NCBI GenBank assembly: GCA_021442155.1 | Contig: CM038215.1 | Location: 4,178,976 to 4,242,975, forward strand | Reading direction: 5' to 3' | Length of the DNA: 64,000 nucleotides | Source: Cymbidium sinense | Lineage: Eukaryota; Streptophyta; Magnoliopsida; Asparagales; Orchidaceae | Shown: piece after piece, positions 23,013 to 35,752 of the stretch | Position numbering within the stretch: the stretch's first letter is position 1 | Layout: each line of letters opens with the position of its first letter | The notes under the pieces: generated by a model | The model's input: only the letters and a program-made list of their open reading frames with translations | What the model was told of the DNA's origin: nothing | The model's database searches: none | Made by a program: the position numbers and the translations under genes

Positions 23013-25794
23013 AAGCCCTAAATCCTAAACCCTAAACCATAAACCTTAAACCCTAGAGAACCTAAACCCTAATGCCTAAACTCTAAACCCTAAACTGTAA
23101 ACCCTAAACCCTAACCCTAAACACAAAACCCTAAAACCCTAAACCCTAACATTCTAAACCTTAAATCCTAAACCCTAAACCCTAAACCCTAAAAACCTAA
23201 AAACCTAAACCTAAAGTAGGTAAAACCTATAAATAAAATAAATTAAAGAACCTGAATCTAAATAAAATAAAAAATATAAATTACAATTAAAACTTGAACT
23301 ACCTAAACCTAAACATAAAAAATCAAAAAACTAAATTAAATCATAAACTAAACTAAAATAAATAAACAAACATAATTTAAAACCTAAATAATAAAATTAA
23401 ACGTTTAAATAAACTTATAATAAAATAAAATAAAACTAAATAAACCTAAACATAAAAAATAAACCTAAAAATAAATAAAAAATGAAACCCAAACCCTAAA
23501 CTAAAAAGAAAAATTAAACCTAAAATAAAAATAAAATAAACATAAACCTAAACTAAAATAAACTAAACTAATGTAAATAAAATCTAAACCTAAACCTAAA
23601 ATAAACTAAACCTAAACCCTAAACTAAATTGAATAAAATAAACTAAAAATAAACCTAAACCTAAACTAAAAAATAAAACCTAAAAATAAACCTAAAATAG
23701 AAACCAAAAACATAAACCCTAAACCTTAAATCCTAAACCCTAAACCCTATACCCTAAACTAACACTAAACCCTAAACCCTAAATGCTAAACCATAAACTC
23801 TAAACCTTAACCTAATCTAACTATAATAAAACTAAATAAACCTAACCCTAAACCTAAACTTAAACTAACTTTGAACCATAAAACCTAAAACCTAAAAAAA
23901 TAAACCCTAATGAAAGACTAAACTCTAAATAAACCCTAAACCCTAAACTAACTAAAATAAAACCTAACCTAAACTTAAACACTAACCAAAAAATCCTAAA
24001 CCCTAAAGCCTAAACACTAAACCATAAAATGTAAATCCTAAACCCCAACCCTAAACACTAAACCCTAAAACACTAAACCCAATGCCCTAAATCCTAAACC
24101 CTAAAAACCTAAAAACCTATACCTAAAGTAGATAAAACTTAAAAATAAAATAAATAAAAATACCAAAACCTAAATAAAATAAAAATATAAAATATAATAA
24201 AACCCTAAACTAAACCCTAAACCTAAACATAAAATAAAAAAAATAAAAAAACTAAAATAAAATAAATAAAAGCCTAAACTAAACTAAAAAATAAAATAAA
24301 CCAAAGAATAAAAAACCTAAATAAAATAAAAACTAAATAAAAATCTAAACATAAAAAATAAATCTTTTAAAAAACTTAAAAATAAATATAAAAAAAAAAC
24401 CCAAACCCTAAACTAAAAATAAAAATGAAACCTAAAATAAAAAATCAAATTAACAAAAGAAAATAAACCAACACCTAAACAAAATAAACTAAACTAAAGT
24501 AAATAAAACCTAAACCTAAACCTAAAATAAACTAAAACTAAACCCTAAACAAAATAAAAAATACACTAAATCTAAACCTAAACATAAACTAAAAAATGAA
24601 ACCTAAAAATAAACCTAAAATAAAACCTAAAACCTAAAACCTAACCCCTAAACCCTAAAAAGCTAAAAACCTAAACCTAAACTACATAAAACCTAAAAAT
24701 AAAATGAATAAAAAAACCTTAACAAAAATAAAATGAAAAAATAAACTAAAATAAAAACATAAACTAAAACCTAAACCTATACTTAAAATTAATAAGAAAA
24801 TAAAAATAAAAATAAAAATGAATCTAAAATAAAATAAATAAAAATATAAACTAAACTAAACAAATTAAAAACCTAATTAAAATAAAAACTAAACCTCAAA
24901 TAAAAATAAAATATACCTAAAATAAAATAAAATAAACACTAAATAAAAACCTAAACCTAAAAAATAAACCTAAAATTAAAACCTAAAAATAAATAAAAAA
25001 TAAAACCTAAACCCCAAACTAAAAAAAATATTAACCTAAAATAAAAATAAAATAAAATTATACCTAAATTAAGATAAAGTAAAGTAAAATAAATATAACC
25101 TAAACATAAACCTAAACTAAATATAATAAAATAAACTAAAAATAAACCTAAACTTAAATTAAAAGAGAATACCTAAAAATAAACCTAAGATAAAAACCTA
25201 AAACCTAAACCTAAAAAAATAAAATAAAAACCTAAACCTAAAACCTAAACCTAAAAAAATAAAATAAAAACCTAAACCTAAAACTAAAAATAAGAAATAA
25301 AACCTAAACCTAAAAAATAAACTCAATTAAAAAATAAAGCAAAACTTAAACCTAAACCTAAACCTAAACTTAAAAATATTCTAAAATAAAAAACCTAAAT
25401 TAAAATAAAAAAACTTATAATAAATAAACTTAACTAAATAAAAATAAAAAATAAACCTAAATAAAAATAAAAATAAAATAAAATAAAATAAATAAAAAAT
25501 AAACTGAATAAAGTAAATAAACCTAAACCAATGAGTTTACCTAATTTAAAAAAAAAACCATAAATCCTAAATCCTAAACCCTAAACCCTGAACCTATAAC
25601 CTTAAACCCTAAACTTATAACCATAAACCCTAAACCATAATAAACCCTAAACCCTAACCATAAACCCTAAAACCCTAAACCATAAATGCTAAACCCTAAA
25701 CCCTAAACCCCAATCCCTAAACTAAAACCTAAAGTAACTAAATAAATTAAAAAATAAACCAAAACCCTAAAATCTAATAACCCTAAACCTAAAG
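23013..25794 (+). repeat. Compound telomere-like satellite, block 3
   Basis: Alternating telomere-like (23,013-23,195; 23,710-24,100; 24,630-24,655; 25,558-25,720) and AT-rich (23,195-23,700; 24,103-24,630; 24,655-25,525) blocks. AT-rich blocks open with close variants of CCTAAACTAAATAAAACCTA. Punctuation motif at 25,527-25,558. The conserved GRP upstream flank (GTAACTAAATAAATTAAAAA) lies at 25,734-25,794. No gene. Confidence 0.9.
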
Positions 25795-26256
25795 ATTGGG
25801 CATAACCTCGATAACAGGAACATCATCGTCAACTAGGCTCAATCTAGATCTGACGGTGCAAGCAAAGGCGAGGCAAGTGTTTGGGATCCGAGGTGGGGTG
25901 GATATGGGGGTGGTGGTTGGAGCATATGGAGGCGGGAGAAATGATGGAGGTTATAGTTGTGGTGGTGGCAGATGGAGAGAACGAGGATATGATGGTGGAT
26001 CCTACTACTCGAGAGGTCGGAGTGGTTCTGATGAGAACTGGAGAAATTGAAGAATGGATGATCTGATCTGCTGCGTATGAAATTGTGTCTTTACAGTAGA
26101 GACGGTTCTAGTTATCTAGGGTTTTTGAGTTGCTCTATGTATGCTCATTTCTTATCTCTGTCATCTCTTGTCTGAAAATACTTTTTTTGTTACTTGGTTA
26201 ATGAAACTAAAAAGAAGAAATATTGAATCTGAATTTGTCCACTATTAAAAAAAAAA
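25795..26256 (+). pseudogene. GRP retrocopy 2
   Basis: Same structure as copy 1: a degraded RRM end (NIIVN with a stop in place of the next Gln) and a Gly-rich tail. The C-terminal ~40 residues are an uninterrupted frame: AYGGGRNDGGYSCGGGRW, RERGYDGGSYYSRG, SGSDENWRN, stop at 26,048-26,050. An open frame runs 25,796-26,050, but its N-terminal half is out of the GRP frame, so it is not a real protein start. The shared 3'-UTR-like segment follows, with an A-run at 26,247-26,256. Confidence 0.85.
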
Positions 26257-28207
26257 CTAAAGACCCTAAATTAATCCTAAACCCTAAATCCTAAAAAGCT
26301 AAAAACCTAAACCTAAACTAAATAAAACATAAAAAATAAATAAAAAAAAACCTAAATAAAAAAATAAAAAATAAAAAAATAACAACATAAACTTAAACCT
26401 AAACTTAAATTTAGAAACAAAATAAAATAAAATAAACTAAACTAAAATAAAAGAAAAAACAAAAAAAAAACTAAACTAAAAAACAAAAACCTAAATAAAA
26501 TAAAAACTAAACCTAAAATAAAAATAAAACAAACCTAAAATAAAATGAAAAAAAACTAAATAAAAACCTTAACCTAAAAAATAAACCTAAAAATAAAACA
26601 TAAAAATAACTAAAAAAATAAAAATTAAATCCTAAACTAAAAAAAACCTAAATCTAAAAAAAAATAAACCTAAACCAAAACTAAAATAAATTAAACCTAA
26701 ACCTAAACCTAAAATAAATTAAATCTAAAGTTATACCTAAACTAAATAAACTAAAATAAACTAAAAATAAACCTAAACCTATGCTAAAAAATAAAACCTA
26801 AAAATAAACCTAAAAAAAATAGTTGAACCTAAAAAAATAAAGTAAAATCTTAAACTTGAACCTAAAAAAAACTTAACCTAAAAAATAAAATAAATATAGA
26901 ACTAAACTAAAAAAATAAACATAAACTAAAATAAAATAAAAATAAACTAAACCTAAAAAAATAAACTAAAATAAAAAAGATAAGATCAAATAAATAAACC
27001 TAAAATAAATAAACTAAACTAAATAAAATTAAAAATAAACCTAAAAAAGATAAAAAATAAAAAGTAAACTAAAGTAAATAAAAAAACAAACTAAATAAAC
27101 TTAAACCTACCACTTTACTTAATTTAAATAAAAAAATGAAAAAAATAAAAAAACCCCAACCCAAAACCCAAAACCCAAAACCCTAAACCCTAAACCTACA
27201 ACCCTAAACCCTAAACCCTAAACCATAAAACCCTAAACCTTAAATCATAAACCCTAAATGCTAAACCCTAAAACCCAAAAACCCTAAACACTAAACCTAC
27301 AACTCTAAACCCTAAGCCCTAAACCCCAAACCCTAAACCCTAAACCCTAAACCCTAAACCCTAAACCCTAAAAGCCTAAAACCTAAATGCTAAATGAATA
27401 AAACCAAACTAAACCTAAACCCTAAACCCTAATCCTAAATAAACTAAACCCTAAACCTAAACTAAACCCTAAACTTAAATAAACTAAACCTTAAACCCTA
27501 AACCTTAAACTAAAATAAACCTAAATAAAACTAAAATAAAATTAACTAAAATCTAAACCTAAACCTAAACTAAACCTTAAACTAAACCGTAAAAAATAAA
27601 CTAAAACCTAAACTCTATAAATCAACCCTAAATTAACCTAAACCTAAACTAAACCCTAAACTAAACTAAAACCTAAACCTAAAACCAAATAAATAAACTA
27701 AACTAAAACCCATAAATATACCTAAAACTAAAAAAATAAAAAATAAAAATAAGCCCAATAAACTAAATAAACCTAAACTAAACCCTAAACCCATAAACAA
27801 AATAAACTAAACCAATAAATTAAACCTAAACCCTAAACAAAAAATAAACATAAACTAAACCCTAAACCTAAACCCTAAAACCTAAACTCTAAATCCTAAA
27901 CCCTAAACCATAAACCTAAACCCTAAAAATAAACTAAAATAAACGTAAACCCTAAACCTAAACCCAATAAACTAAATTAATAAACTAAACCCAAACTAAA
28001 ATAAACCCTAAACTAAACCTAAAACCTAAATAAACTAAACCAACCCAAAATAAACTGAAAACCTAAACCTAAATAAACCCTAAACCCTAAAACATAAACC
28101 ATAAACCTAAACTCTAAACCCAGATAAACCTAAAATAAAATAAACTAAACCTAAACCCAAATAAACTCTAAGACTAAACTAAACCTCTAAACCTAAACCC
28201 TAAAAAC
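26257..28207 (+). repeat. Compound telomere-like satellite, block 4
   Basis: AT-rich 26,292-27,100; punctuation motif 27,105-27,130 (CCTACCACTTTACTTAATTT); telomere-like 27,150-27,390, including about six consecutive perfect CCCTAAA units at 27,330-27,371, one of the cleanest runs in the window; then 27,390-28,207 is a looser mix of AAACCTAAAC, AAATAAACT and CCCTAAA. No gene. Confidence 0.9.
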
Positions 28208-28338
28208 CCACCCCTCCTCCTCAGCCTCGCTTTTTTTGAACTGGTTGGTGGAGCCTCCCGACCGGAAATTTTGTGGTTTTTGGCTTGACCCATTTCAAAG
28301 GTTTGAATCTGCTATTTGTGGATGTTTTGTCATTGACC

Positions 28339-29815
28339 ATGGTTGTGGTGAGTTCTATTTTTTGGGTTCCACCTCAAAATTTGGATGTTTTGGCTAGGGA
28401 ATCTAACATGTTGGGGATTAGCAGCCCTAATGCTACATCTTCTGCTAAATCTTTAAAGGAAGCACTCTTTGGTAAGATTTCTCCCTTTATTGATTTGGGT
28501 AATCTCATTTTGAGGTTTTTTAGAGGTTTGCCGGCTATAATGTGCTCTGATGTGGATGTTGAAAAGTTAGCAAAATCCTTTGAATTTTCTCTTGTTGGTA
28601 AATTTGCTTTGTTTCATCCAAATTTGGATAAGATCTACTCTTTTTTCCATAATCTCAAGGTTACAGGTGCCTTCTCAATTTGTTTTATTGACCCTCTACA
28701 TATCCTGATTCAACTTTCTAATGATCTGGATTATTCACATGTTTTTTCGCATCTTTCTTATTTCATCTTTAATTATCAAATGCGTTTACTAAAGTGATCA
28801 CCCTTTTTGACATTAAGGAGGAATCTCCTATTGTCCCTGTGTGGTTTTCTCTTCCTAATATGCACATTCATTTTGTTACCCATCATGTGCTTTTTACTAT
28901 CGGGGCTTTATTTGGTTGGCCTTTGCAATTTGACCAAGCGATCGCTTAGTGATCTCACCCTTCTATGGCTGGGATCCTCGTGGAATTTGACATAACTAAA
29001 AAAATACCTTAAGGAAGTTTGGATTTGCTCTAAAAAATATGGGTATTTATAAAAGGTTGAATTGGAGAACCTTCCGATTTTTTGTTCCCACTATAAAATA
29101 CACGGTCATGATAATTTAGAATGTTTTATTCTCTATCCCCTCTTAAAAAAATGAATTCCTATTAAATAAAATGTTATCTCTACCCATAAGCTGATTCCTA
29201 CTTATGTTCAGAAATGAACCTTAGAACTTAAGGATTGTATGAAGGCTATTATTGAGGTTGATTCTTTGGAAATCCTGGTTAATCTTGTTGAACATGTTTC
29301 GGCTTTTAAAGTTGGTAGGGATCTGGCCGATATTGAAATTGGGAAGGATGATTTACCTTTTATTCCTTCTTTGAATTTGAATATTTCTAATGCGGAGAAC
29401 AATAAATTCTCTAAGTTATTAGAAGATGATTCTATTTCCTCTAATTTATTCCTGCATTTATGTTAACTTTGATTGATGAAAATGAGGCTTTTAAGGAGGA
29501 TTTAAATGATGTTGAACATGCTGAAAACATTTTTGATCAGAATTTTACTACTTGTGCTTTAAATGGTTCTAAATCATCACCATCTCTTATTTCTAATCTT
29601 GATATTCATGTTAATCCTTCTTTTCAACTAAATATGGATTTGGAAGAAGGTGAACTTCCCTCCAAACACTTGGATATTTCTCTTAAATTTATGACCAATG
29701 TTACTAAATCTTACTCAGATGACAACTCTAGGGGAAAATAAAATGGCTTCCAAAGTTATCATGCTAAAAAAGAAAAAATGTTAAAAATTTCCTCCCAAAT
29801 TGTCCAAAAACACTA
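28339..29815 (+). pseudogene. LINE B ORF1 (DUF4283-type domain, altered zinc knuckle)
   Basis: Starts at the ATG at 28,339 (MVVVSSIFWVPPQNLDVLA); the open frame to 28,797 includes KSLKEALFGKISPFIDLGNL, DVEKLAKSFEFSLVGKFALF and ILIQLSNDLDYSHVFSHL, the DUF4283-type RNA-binding region. A stop and shift follow, then EESPIVPVWFSLPNM and HHVLFTIGALFGWPLQFDQA. The knuckle reads F-C-S-H-Y-K-I-H-G-H-D-N-L-E-C (29,083-29,130): the second Cys is Tyr, so zinc binding is lost. The C-terminal acidic linker persists in two open pieces (29,239-29,466 and 29,460-29,741) ending near MDLEEGELPSKHLD. This linker is not conserved enough to assign a role. Confidence 0.8.
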
Positions 29816-29867
29816 GATCTCTCTCACCTCTCTTAATTAACCTTGCTTAACCTATTTTATTTTCCTT

Positions 29868-32800
29868 ATGTTTAATTTTCTCGCTTGCAATGTTAGAGGG
29901 ATCGCATCTCCCTCTATTCACAATCGTATCAAAAATCTTTATTGCATTCATAATATTTCTCTTCTTATTGTTCTGGAGCCTTTTATTCATGCTAATAAAA
30001 GTAACCATGTTGCTAGAACTATCAATTTCAATAAAATTTTTTCTAATATTAGTAAAAAGATTTGGTGCTTTTGGAATAATTTCGTTAAGGTCTCTATTTT
30101 TGATGACTTTCATCAAGTTGTCAATGCTTAAACCTGATATGGTGATTATTGTGTTTTGGGATTTATGCATCATTATGGATCCGTAGAAATCTTCTTTGAG
30201 TTAATTTAAGGAATTTTGCTACCTCACAACAAACCTTAGTTTATTGGTGGTGATTTCAACACAATTTTATTCTCTGAATAAAGTGGTTGCTCTCCTAATA
30301 TTCATTCCATGGAAGATTTCTCCAATATGACCCTTGATTGTAATTTGATTGATATTGGCTTTAAGGGCTCTAATTATACTTGGCAAAACTCTACACTTTG
30401 GAAAAGGCTGGACTAGATTCTTTTTAATACTCATTGGATTACTCAATGGTCTATTACTTATGTTGACCATTTAAGCAAAACCTTGTAAGATCATGCTTGT
30501 CTTATTTCTAAACATAATTTAATAATAAAAAACCCCTTTTTAGATTTCAAAACATGTGGATTTAGATATTGATTTTAATGTTGGCTAATAATTGGAAAGC
30601 TCCTTTACATCCCGATAATCTGATCAAGGGGATGAATAGAATTTGGTTTAAACTTAAAATACTTAAACAAAATTTGGGCTGGTGGAACAAGCATTATTTT
30701 AAAAACCTTTTTGCTAATATTAAGGATATGGAAAATTTGGTTTGTGATCTTGAAGTCTATGTTATGTTCGATCATTCTAAAATTACAGACTTGACTGAGG
30801 CGAAAGATAAACTTGTTAACTTCCAAAATATGAAAGAGACTTATTGGCCTCAAAAAGTTGATAGTAAACATATTGTGGATGGTGACAGGAATACTAGGTA
30901 TTTCCAAGCTTTGGTTAATAAAAAGAGAGCTTTAAATAATATTATAAAAATTAAAAATGAGAATGGAGATTGGATTATGGAGAATAATGATATTAAGGAA
31001 TCGATTATTAATTACTTCAGAAATATGCTTAATAAGAATTGATCTTATGAAGCTATTTCTCAATCGCACTTGATTCCTTATATTCTTACTAATGATGATA
31101 ATGATTTGCTTACCATTGTTCCTAATGAAGATGAAATTTTCAAAGTTCTGAAAAGCATGAACATAGATTATGTTGCTAGTTCAGAGGGTTTCACTACTGA
31201 ATTTTTTTAAAAATGTTAGTTTATCATTAAAAATGATTTTATTGAGGTTCTGATTGATGTATTTAATGGTAATCCTTTTCCTAGATATTTTTTAATACTT
31301 CTATTATTCTCATACCTAAGAAAGATAATCCAGACAAGTGGAGTGATTTTAGACCCATTAGTCTTTGCACCTTCTTCAATAAGCTAATTTCCAAAATTCT
31401 TACCAACATACTTAGTCCTTTTGTTGGAGGTAGATCCATTTCTGACAATATTTTTCTTGCCCAAGAATTAATTCATGATCTTGATGTCAAGACTAGAGGT
31501 GGAAACATTCTTTTCAAACTAGATATTAACAAATCCTTTGATAACATCTCTTGGGATTTCCTTTTCCATATTTTGAATTTATTTGGATTTTTTTGAGAAA
31601 TTTATTTTTCTTATTAAAATTGTATTCATAATTCCTAGTTTTTATTTTTGCTTAATGGAGAAGCCTTAGGTTTCTTTCCCTCTTCCCATGGCTTATGATA
31701 AGGGGATCCTTTATCTCCTGCTTTATTTATTATTATTGTTGGGTACTTATCTAGGAGCATCAATTATTTATTCTTAAGCAATTCTTGTATGTACTATAGA
31801 ACTCATGGTGATCTTCTTATTTCCCATTTAAGTTTTGCAGATGATTTCATTACTTTTTGCAATGCTTTTATTCATCACATCAAGCATCTCAAGTCTATTT
31901 TTAAATAAATTTGGTAGAGAAAGTGGCCTTTCTATCAATGACAATAAAAGTTGTTTTATCACTTCCTCTAGTATCTCCAATAAAATCAATCAAATACTGC
32001 ATATCACTAATTTTGAACATCAACATTTACCTCTTAAATACTTGGGGTGCTCTGCTCTTTAAAGGCCCAAAATGTTCCCATCTCTTTGACAAGTTAATTC
32101 AAATAATTTCAAAAAAAATTCATGTTTGGGAATTCCATTTACTTTCCTTTGGTGTTAGGCTCACTATTCTTGAAAGCACTCTCAACTCAATTCCTCTTTA
32201 TTTGATTCAAATTTTTTTGGGTTCCAATAATTCTACCAAAAGAATGCATTGGACATCTTGGCATAAATGTTGTGGTCCTTTGGGAGAAGGTGTTGTTGGT
32301 TGCAAGCCTATTCATGAAGCTATCACTGCCTTCTCTCATAAGCTACGGTGGAATTTTAGAAATAATGATATCCATTGGGCTAATTATATGATGGAAAAAT
32401 ATTGCCAAGGTAAACATACACTTAACTATGCATATAAAGTTGGTGAGTCTCAAGTTTGGAAAAGGCTTTGCTCCATTAAATGGGTTGCCATTAATATCTG
32501 GGGTATCTTGGGGTACAGTTCTTCCTTCTTTGGAAAGACAATTGGATTGGCAAATGGCTCTATTGAAACCCTTTTATCTACCCACTCTACTACTACTTTC
32601 AAAGTTAATTATTTTTGGCTTAATAACAATTGGAATGAAAGAAAACTTGAGAATTATATCCCTATTTCTCTTTTTGACAACTTTAGAAATATTCCCATTT
32701 CTTCTAACAAACCTGACCAAATTCTTTTTAAGCTTTATTATAATCATGACTTTGTTCTTAAAAAGGTTTGGAATTTTATTACAAATAAACAAAACCCCTC

Positions 32801-33710
32801 TAATGTTTTTATTAAACATTGGAACAATATCATTCCCATTTCCTATTTGGTTTTAGCTTGGATGATTTTGAATAACTTTATTCTTATGGAGTCTTCGCCC
32901 TAGACTAAAGGGGTTTACTTATCTTCAAAGTGCTATTGTTGCTTTCATATTGAAAATGTAAATAATGTTTTGTCAATTGTGCTATTGCTTCTAAATTATT
33001 GTTTTGGTATGATGATTTTTTTAATACCAACAATTTTCAAGGTTCTCTTTCTTTATATCAACTTCTTGAAGTCTATTTCAAAAATACAATGAAAGGTCAT
33101 ATCAAAGTTTTAATTGCTATTACCCTTATCTGGTTCATCTAGATGGATAGAAATGATGCTAAAAATATCGTGGTAATACTACCTATAACTAAAGAAAAAT
33201 TCATGCTCTTTTTAATGCCAATCCTATTAGTAATATTTATTTTAGAGGTTATAAATTTGTGGCTAAAAATTTGGGTATCATTTTGCCCAAGTTTGACTCT
33301 TATAAAGTGTTAGGATTATACATTGGATCAAACCTAAAGACAATTTAAATTAAATTGAATACTGATGGTTCTGTTGCTTCCAATAAATACGGCTATGCTG
33401 GTATCCTTAGGGATTCTAAAGGTACCATCATTTGTGCTTTTGCCTATCCTCTCAAAGCCTGTTCAGTTATTTTTGCTGAGCTTATGATTGTTAATAAAGC
33501 TATTGAAATTTGTTTGAATAGAGGTTTCCTCAACATCTAGATCGAAGTTGTTGCTCTCTTGCTTCTTGACATGCTTAATTCCAATAGAAACTGGAATGCT
33601 GAATTATTTTATCTTCCTAATCATACTAAAAATCTTCTTTTTCAAGTTTTTTTGAAAATTTCCCACATCCTTCATGAAGGTAATTTTGTGTCATTACTTT
33701 AACTTTGGTG
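29868..33710 (+). pseudogene. LINE B ORF2 (endonuclease, reverse transcriptase, RNase H)
   Basis: Endonuclease: ATG 29,868, NVRGIASPSIHNRIKNLYCI, IVLEPF, GGDFNTI near 30,246, and the SDH motif, where a stop replaces Ser (30,485-30,487) ahead of intact Asp-His. The open stretch 30,569-31,042 includes GDRNTRYFQALVNKKRAL, the region linking endonuclease and RT. RT: GRSISDNIFLAQELIHDLD, motif A KLDINKSFDN (about 31,518), motif B with two stops in place of Arg-Gln in GLRQGDP (about 31,691), motif C FADDFITF (about 31,832). The 31,911-32,903 frame is partly in frame with the thumb/connection region. RNase H starts NTDGSVASNKYGYAGILRDS (33,355), then FAELMIVNKAIEIC and a stop before IEVVALL (expected Asp is Val). 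Dead. Confidence 0.85.
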
Positions 33711-35752
33711 CCAACTTAACTGAAGTTCACTTTATTTGACAACCACACTTTGCCTAAACTATTAAGAGGTTTGGTAACTGATAATACTAGATTGCCTTAT
33801 CTCATTATAAATTCTTAGCTTGGTTTTCGGTGTTGGTTTATGATAAGCTTTGGCTTTTGGTTGCCCTTTGTTAAACCCTCTTTGGGTTTTGATTATCTAC
33901 TTATTTTCTATCTTTGCTCTGAGCTGGGTTATGTTTTTGATCTCTTACTTTTAGATTGGCCTGGTATTTGCTACCTGGTGGATATTGTAAGTGCAGCCTG
34001 GGTTGTTTTAGTTTTTTTAGCTTGGTGGCTTCTATTTGTCTGGCTGGGTGTTTACCATAATTTTCCCTTAGCTATTTTATATATCATCCTTTCAGCTTGT
34101 GGTTATGACTTTGTAGGTTTTTCTTTCTGTATGGGTTTTATTTCTTTCCTAGGCTACTTGCTAACTTACCTGACTTGGATCTACTATTATGATGCTTGAT
34201 AGGGTTTTTTGTTGGTCATTGGTTTGGGTTGTTTGATGGATGGCTATTTTGGCTATTTTTTCATTTTCATTGGACCGATGGTATTATTGGTGGTTTATCT
34301 TTGGCTTTATTTTGGTTGATATGAAGGTTGTTGTTGGTTGTTATTTTCTCATTTTGTTGACTTAGTTTGGTTGGTTTTGTTATTTTGTTATGTTTCTTTT
34401 GGTTATTTTTGACCTCCTGTATTGGCCTTCCTCTCTCGCAGTAGTTTCGGGTATTGTTCTGATTGGGTTGAAGGCTATTTTATTGTCATATTTTGGCTTG
34501 GGTGCCTTATTGCTATTGTTCCTTGGTTGGTTGTAGTCGTCTTTACTAGGCTTTGTACCTTTTTTTTCTTTGGCTATTCTACTTCCACTGATCAGATTTT
34601 CTATTCCCTTATTGGGTGGTGGTCATCGCTTCTACCCTTTCCCTAGCTATCTTGGCCAATTTTTGCTTGATGAATGTTGTTGGTCATTACACTGACTTGA
34701 GTCTTCTACTATTGTGGTGGTTGGCTAGGAGGATATGTTGGCTATCTAGCTTTGTAGGTTGTATTGGCTGGGTGGGTTGGTTGGAGGGGTGGCTATTTTG
34801 GATAATTTTTCCTACTCATTTGGTGACTGTTCTGGGAAACTACTAGTGTTTTTTCTATGACCTGTATTTCTGATTTCCGCTTACTTTGTTTTTTCTCTCT
34901 TCTACAACTGACCCCCTTTTTCTTGTTTGGCTGGCAGCCTTACTTGCCACCCCTTTTACAGTTAGGCTAGGTGTTTTTACTAACTCTTTTTTTCTGCTTT
35001 ATTGGTGGAAGATATGAGCACTTTTGTTTTTCTTTTTTGCTTTTGTTTGTCTCTAGTTTGTGTTGTTACCCCTATCATGATGCTTTCTCCTTTCAATTTT
35101 GTTATTTCTTTGTGTTTTGGTGGTGCTCTTACTCTTGTTATCCTTGATGGTTGGTTGATTATCCGCCTTATTCTTGGTTGTTCCGGTGGCTTGGTGGTTG
35201 GTTATTATGTTTGTTGTTTAAGGATTTACGCATTATGATGATAGACTTTGGATGATGGGCTACACGAGGTATGCTAGCTAATGATCCTTGATGTTTCCCA
35301 CTTTCTTCTTCTTTTCGGTATTATATGTAATTGTAACCCTTCTCCAGAAGTTTGGATGCTTACATATAGTTTTACTCCTTGAGATGATTGTAATTACGAC
35401 TGAGCCTTTTCTTTACATTACTTCTTTTATTTGCTCTTATTTTTATGCTTACTTAATTGTACTCATCCTTTCAAAAGTATGTTGCAGATTTCTTTTAAAG
35501 GTTGGGAGAGTCTTGCAGGTGGATCTTGCTGGTATCTGATGGACCAAATGAAGTTTCATGCATGGATTTTCTACTGTTGATTTTTTGGTTTTTCTTTTGC
35601 TTTTATTCCTTCATGAATTTAATAGTTAGGGGGTTTATCTCTTTAAGATTAATTATAGCTTTTTGAGCATTAGCTTAGAGATTTACCCCCTCTAAAGACT
35701 TTGTACTTTTTCTTCGTGGCAATATAATTTTTTCTAATTTCCCTAAAAAAAA
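33711..35752 (+). other. LINE B T-rich 3' region
   Basis: About 2.0 kb, T/G-rich (GGTTGGTTGG, TTGGTTGTTATTTT, GGCTATTTTGG words) and without a protein of known family; open frames such as 33,840-34,199 are Leu/Phe/Trp-rich composition effects. The end shares AACCCTTCTCCAGAAGTTTGG (about 35,334) and the last ~130 bp pattern (TAGCTTTTTGAGC, CTTTGTACTTTTTCTTCGTGG, CAATATAATTTT) with LINEs A, C and D, then the A-run. Confidence 0.65.

Larger units (their letters stand above)
28208..35752 (+). mobile_element. LINE B: near full-length, dead L1-type retrotransposon
   Basis: A CT-rich start (CCACCCCTCCTCCTCAGCCT) is followed by ORF1 (28,339-29,815), ORF2 (29,868-33,710), a shorter 2.0 kb T-rich 3' region and an A-run at 35,744-35,752 fused to ACTCTAAACCC. 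It is the least rearranged copy, with several long open stretches, but it is still interrupted by stops in the endonuclease and RT. Coding similarity to LINEs A and D is clear though it is the most diverged of the three, so it may be a separate subfamily. Confidence 0.9.

Noticed and set aside
25796..26050. An 84-residue Gly-rich open frame that could be taken for a living glycine-rich protein gene
   Set aside because: Only the second half is in the GRP frame. The first half is a shifted reading, there is no RRM start or promoter, and the same decayed unit occurs eight times in satellite DNA.
33840..35539. Hydrophobic open frames in the LINE B 3' region
   Set aside because: Same composition effect as in LINE A; neighbouring frames overlap and none is shared between copies.
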